The notes beneath the pieces were generated by a model. That model was not told where the DNA came from, did not search any database, and was given only the letters and a program-made list of their open reading frames with translations. A DNA stretch of 8,573 nucleotides, taken from contig CABUQK010000087.1 of assembly GCA_902493615.1 (NCBI GenBank), forward strand, positions 1 to 8,573, read 5' to 3'. A program made the translations under genes and the position numbers. The stretch comes from an uncultured Collinsella sp. GTDB taxonomy: Bacteria > Actinomycetota > Coriobacteriia > Coriobacteriales > Coriobacteriaceae. Numbering within the stretch: position 1 is the stretch's first letter; every line of letters begins with the position of its first letter. Shown one piece after another: positions 6,883 through 8,573 of this stretch.

Positions 6883-8223
6883 GTGCCAAAAAAGACTGAG
6901 AGCACGGGTACTGGGCTGGAATCCTACGTTGCAAAGCTCATGGGCAACGGCTCAAACAGGACTTCGGTAACCGAGGACGAGATTCAGGTCGCCCTGAAGG
7001 ATATCTATGTTTCTGATGAGCAGCTCAACGCGGTGTATTCCGCGCTGCGCAACAGCGGCATCCAGATTATCTCCGCGAGCGGAAACGACGACGCCCCGAT
7101 GGCCGTCGACGATGACGATAACGATACCGACGATTTCGACGATGACGAGCACGATTCCGGCTCGCTTGACGATCACGAGCTTAAGATGGCCCGCCAGGCC
7201 GATGCCGAGATGGGCTCTTCCAAGAGCAAGAAGAAGCGTACCGTGCGCACGTCTCGTTCGCGTTCGCGCGTGCGCGGCATCGATGCCTCCACGGTGATGC
7301 TGACCGGCGACCCGGTTCGTATGTACCTCAAGGAGATCGGTAAGGTCGACCTGCTGACCGCATCTGAAGAGGTCGATCTGGCCATGAAGATTGAGGCCGG
7401 TCTCGAGGCTACCGAGAAGCTCGAGGCTGCCGATGCGGGCGAGATTGAACTCACACGCTCCGAGATGCGTCGTCTTACGCGTATCGAGAACGTTGGTCTT
7501 GAGGCCAAGCAGGCGCTCATCAGCGCAAACCTGCGTCTGGTCGTCTCCATCGCCAAGCGCTATGTCGGCCGTGGCATGCTGTTCCTGGATCTGATCCAGG
7601 AGGGTAACCTCGGTCTGATCCGCGCCGTCGAGAAGTTCGACTACCAGAAGGGCTTCAAGTTCTCCACGTACGCCACGTGGTGGATCCGTCAGGCCATTAC
7701 GCGCGCTATTGCCGACCAGGCCCGTACCATCCGTATTCCCGTGCACATGGTCGAGACCATCAACAAGCTCGTCCGCGTGCAGCGCCAGCTCCTCCAGGAC
7801 CTGGGTCGCGACCCGACTCCCGAGGAGATCGGTGCCGAGATGGACATGAGCGCCGACCGCGTCCGCGAGATCCAGAAGATTTCGCAGGAGCCCGTGTCGC
7901 TCGAGACCCCGATCGGCGAGGAAGAGGATTCCCAGCTGGGCGACTTCATTGAGGACTCCCAGGCTATCGTTCCGCCCGATGCCGCCAGCTTCTCCATGCT
8001 GCAGGAGCAGCTCACCCAGGTGCTCGATTCGCTTGCCGATCGCGAGCGCAAGGTTATCGAGTTGCGCTTTGGTCTCGTTGACGGACACCCCCGCACGCTC
8101 GAGGAAGTCGGTCGCGAGTTTGGCGTCACGCGCGAGCGTATCCGCCAGATCGAGTCCAAGACTCTGGCCAAGCTCCGCCACCCGAGCCGTTCCAGCAAAC
8201 TGAAAGACTACATCGAAAGCTAG
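6883..8223 (+). CDS. rpoD: Primary RNA polymerase sigma factor (sigma-70/SigA type)
   Basis: This is the housekeeping sigma factor that directs RNA polymerase to -10/-35 promoters. The 446-residue protein starts at GTG. Residues 26-66 (SVTEDEIQVALKDIYVSDEQ onward) match a short region 1.1. A strongly acidic tract (76-91, mostly Asp) and a basic tract (114-131, KSKKKR then alternating Arg/Ser) follow. Region 1.2 is DPVRMYLKEIGKVDLLTASE. Regions 2.1-2.4 run from about 213 to 290 and include NLRLVVSIAKRYVGRGM, LDLIQEGNLGLIRAVEKFDY and YATWWIRQAITRAIADQ. Region 3 has DLGRDPTPEEIGAEM and EPVSLETPIGEEEDSQLGDF. Region 4 ends with the -35 recognition helix-turn-helix (about 404-427, LEEVGREFGVTRERIRQIE) and KLRHPSRSSKLKDYIES. 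No large non-conserved insert is present, as in other Gram-positive primary sigmas. Intact regions 1.1 and 1.2 and the exact WWIRQAI motif indicate the primary factor, not a stress-type sigma. The gene ends at a strong terminator. Confidence 0.97.
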   Translation: MPKKTESTGTGLESYVAKLMGNGSNRTSVTEDEIQVALKDIYVSDEQLNAVYSALRNSGIQIISASGNDDAPMAVDDDDNDTDDFDDDEHDSGSLDDHELKMARQADAEMGSSKSKKKRTVRTSRSRSRVRGIDASTVMLTGDPVRMYLKEIGKVDLLTASEEVDLAMKIEAGLEATEKLEAADAGEIELTRSEMRRLTRIENVGLEAKQALISANLRLVVSIAKRYVGRGMLFLDLIQEGNLGLIRAVEKFDYQKGFKFSTYATWWIRQAITRAIADQARTIRIPVHMVETINKLVRVQRQLLQDLGRDPTPEEIGAEMDMSADRVREIQKISQEPVSLETPIGEEEDSQLGDFIEDSQAIVPPDAASFSMLQEQLTQVLDSLADRERKVIELRFGLVDGHPRTLEEVGREFGVTRERIRQIESKTLAKLRHPSRSSKLKDYIES

Positions 8224-8234
8224 TCAAGCAAGAG

Positions 8235-8270
8235 GCGCCCTCAAGCACATCCGCTTGAGGGCGCTTTTAT
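8235..8270 (+). terminator. Intrinsic terminator of rpoD
   Basis: A perfect 12-bp stem (8235-8246 with 8253-8264, GC-rich base) encloses a 6-base loop and is followed by TTTT at 8265-8268. It begins 12 bases after the rpoD stop codon. The A residues on the 5' side extend pairing with the T run, so it may also terminate weakly in the other direction. Confidence 0.92.
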
Positions 8271-8271
8271 G

Positions 8272-8327
8272 TAGTCATTGGGGACGTTCTTGAATGACTA
8301 GTCGTTTAAGAACGTCCCCAATGACTA
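8272..8327. repeat. 56-bp near-perfect palindrome, REP/REPIN-like
   Basis: The outer arms (8272-8291 and 8308-8327) are 20-bp perfect inverted copies containing GGGGACGTTCTT and its complement. The inner 16 bases keep pairing (G-T, A-T, A-T, T-G, G-C, A-T, C-G) around a central TA, so the whole element can fold as a 27-bp hairpin. A 9-bp direct repeat AATGACTAG occurs at 8293-8301 and 8320-8328, 27 bp apart. Neither strand has a T run after the stem, so it is not a standard terminator. The base GTAG at its left foot (8271-8274) resembles the tetranucleotide that flanks enterobacterial REP hairpins moved by Y1 (RAYT) transposases. Membership in such a dispersed family is inference, because only one copy is in the window. 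Confidence 0.8.
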
Positions 8328-8353
8328 GGTCGGAAAATTTCTTAAAAAAGTTC

Positions 8354-8381
8354 TTGCCCTTCGTCCAATCGTCCGTATAAT
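8354..8381 (+). promoter_or_regulatory. Sigma-70-type promoter of the tRNA-Asn genes
   Basis: TTGCCC (8354-8359) and a perfect TATAAT (8376-8381) are separated by 16 bp, with an A/T-rich stretch at about 8335-8352 that could act as an UP element. Transcription would start near 8388, about 24 bases before the first tRNA, giving a short leader to be removed by RNase P. It is the best promoter match in the window and should be read by the RpoD encoded just upstream. Confidence 0.85.
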
Positions 8382-8411
8382 AAACTTCGTTGCTTGAGAG
8401 CACGCACCTAT

Positions 8412-8486
8412 TCCTCGGTAGCTCAATGGTAGAGCACGCGGCTGTTAACCGCGCTGTTGTAGGTTCGAGTCCTACCCGGGGAGCCA
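8412..8486 (+). tRNA. tRNA-Asn, anticodon GTT
   Basis: The 75-nt cloverleaf is complete. The acceptor stem is 8412-8418 with 8476-8482 (one T-G wobble) and the D arm is GCTC (8421-8424)/GAGC (8432-8435). The anticodon stem is CGCGG (8437-8441)/CCGCG (8449-8453) around loop CTGTTAA with anticodon GTT at 8444-8446. The T arm is GTAGG (8459-8463)/CCTAC (8471-8475) around TTCGAGT. The discriminator is G8483 and CCA is encoded at 8484-8486. It decodes AAC and AAU. The TTC in the T loop includes the U55 that the TruB encoded in this window would modify. Confidence 0.98.
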
Positions 8487-8495
8487 GATTTTCTC

Positions 8496-8516
8496 AGCCC
8501 ATTTCGCTGGGCTTTT
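8496..8516 (+). terminator. Short hairpin with T run between the two tRNA-Asn genes
   Basis: AGCCC (8496-8500) pairs with GGGCT (8509-8513) around an 8-base loop, followed by T residues to 8516. The stem is only 5 bp, and an alternative CAGC/GCTG pairing (8495-8498 with 8506-8509) competes. It is a weak terminator or a processing hairpin. No promoter is visible between it and the second tRNA, so read-through must supply that gene unless transcription starts elsewhere. Confidence 0.5.
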
Positions 8517-8520
8517 AAAT

Positions 8521-8573
8521 TCCTCGGTAGCTCAATGGTAGAGCACGCGGCTGTTAACCGCGCTGTTGTAGGT
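8521..8573 (+). tRNA. Second tRNA-Asn, anticodon GTT (3' end outside window)
   Basis: The 53 bases present are identical to the first 53 bases of the tRNA-Asn at 8412, including the anticodon at 8553-8555. The T arm, 3' acceptor strand and CCA lie beyond the window. The copy starts 109 bp after the first, so the two form a tandem pair, probably on one transcript. Confidence 0.95.

Noticed and set aside
6952..8181. 409-codon open frame on the minus strand opposite rpoD
   Set aside because: It mirrors the codon-biased sigma factor gene in register, so its Leu/Ala/Gly/Asp-rich product reflects the complementary codons, not a protein family.
8272..8327. Palindrome as a second intrinsic terminator for rpoD
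   Set aside because: There is no T run after the stem on either strand, and rpoD already has a strong terminator immediately upstream.
8272..8328. AATGACTAG repeats as a CRISPR-like array
   Set aside because: There are only two 9-bp direct copies, both embedded in one palindrome, with no spacer series and no cas genes.
8412..8573. Two tRNA-Asn copies as the attL/attR ends of an integrated element
   Set aside because: They are only 109 bp apart with no integrase between them, and the duplication includes the tRNA 5' half, whereas integration normally duplicates only the 3' part.

Overview
The window is a GC-rich bacterial housekeeping segment read entirely on the + strand, ending in an AT-richer RNA-gene region. 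Protein family content, GTG starts, purine-rich ribosome binding sites and strong G/C third-position bias fit a high-GC Gram-positive. The gene order and the short actinobacterial-type sigma factor suggest the class Coriobacteriia, with Collinsella as my best guess. That placement is inference; no 16S rRNA or other diagnostic marker is present.

Positions 1-6772 hold an unbroken, tightly packed gene string: the 3' part of infB (translation initiation factor IF-2), rbfA (30S maturation factor), a DHH/DHHA1 phosphoesterase of the NrnA type, truB (tRNA pseudouridine-55 synthase), ribF (bifunctional riboflavin kinase/FAD synthetase) and dnaG (primase). Junctions are short gaps (11 and 15 bp) or overlaps (8, 4 and 8 bp), so one polycistronic mRNA with translational coupling is likely. 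This is the familiar nusA-infB operon tail, joined directly to dnaG.

A 110-bp AT-richer gap with a possible extended -10 element precedes rpoD (primary sigma factor, 6883-8223). The rpoD gene is closed by a strong intrinsic terminator at 8235-8270. dnaG and rpoD together resemble the macromolecular synthesis operon, but without rpsU. The string therefore links translation initiation, ribosome and tRNA maturation, nanoRNA turnover, flavin cofactor synthesis, replication priming and general transcription.

Directly after the rpoD terminator is a 56-bp near-perfect palindrome (8272-8327) that is neither coding nor a canonical terminator. It looks like a REP/REPIN-type or other small dispersed palindromic repeat and is the most interesting non-genic feature. 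A near-consensus sigma-70 promoter (8354-8381) follows. It drives a tRNA-Asn(GTT) gene (8412-8486), a short hairpin spacer, and a second identical tRNA-Asn that runs off the window end.

I see no CRISPR array, prophage, toxin-antitoxin module, transposase or clearly new multi-gene system. The window is mostly conserved core genome.
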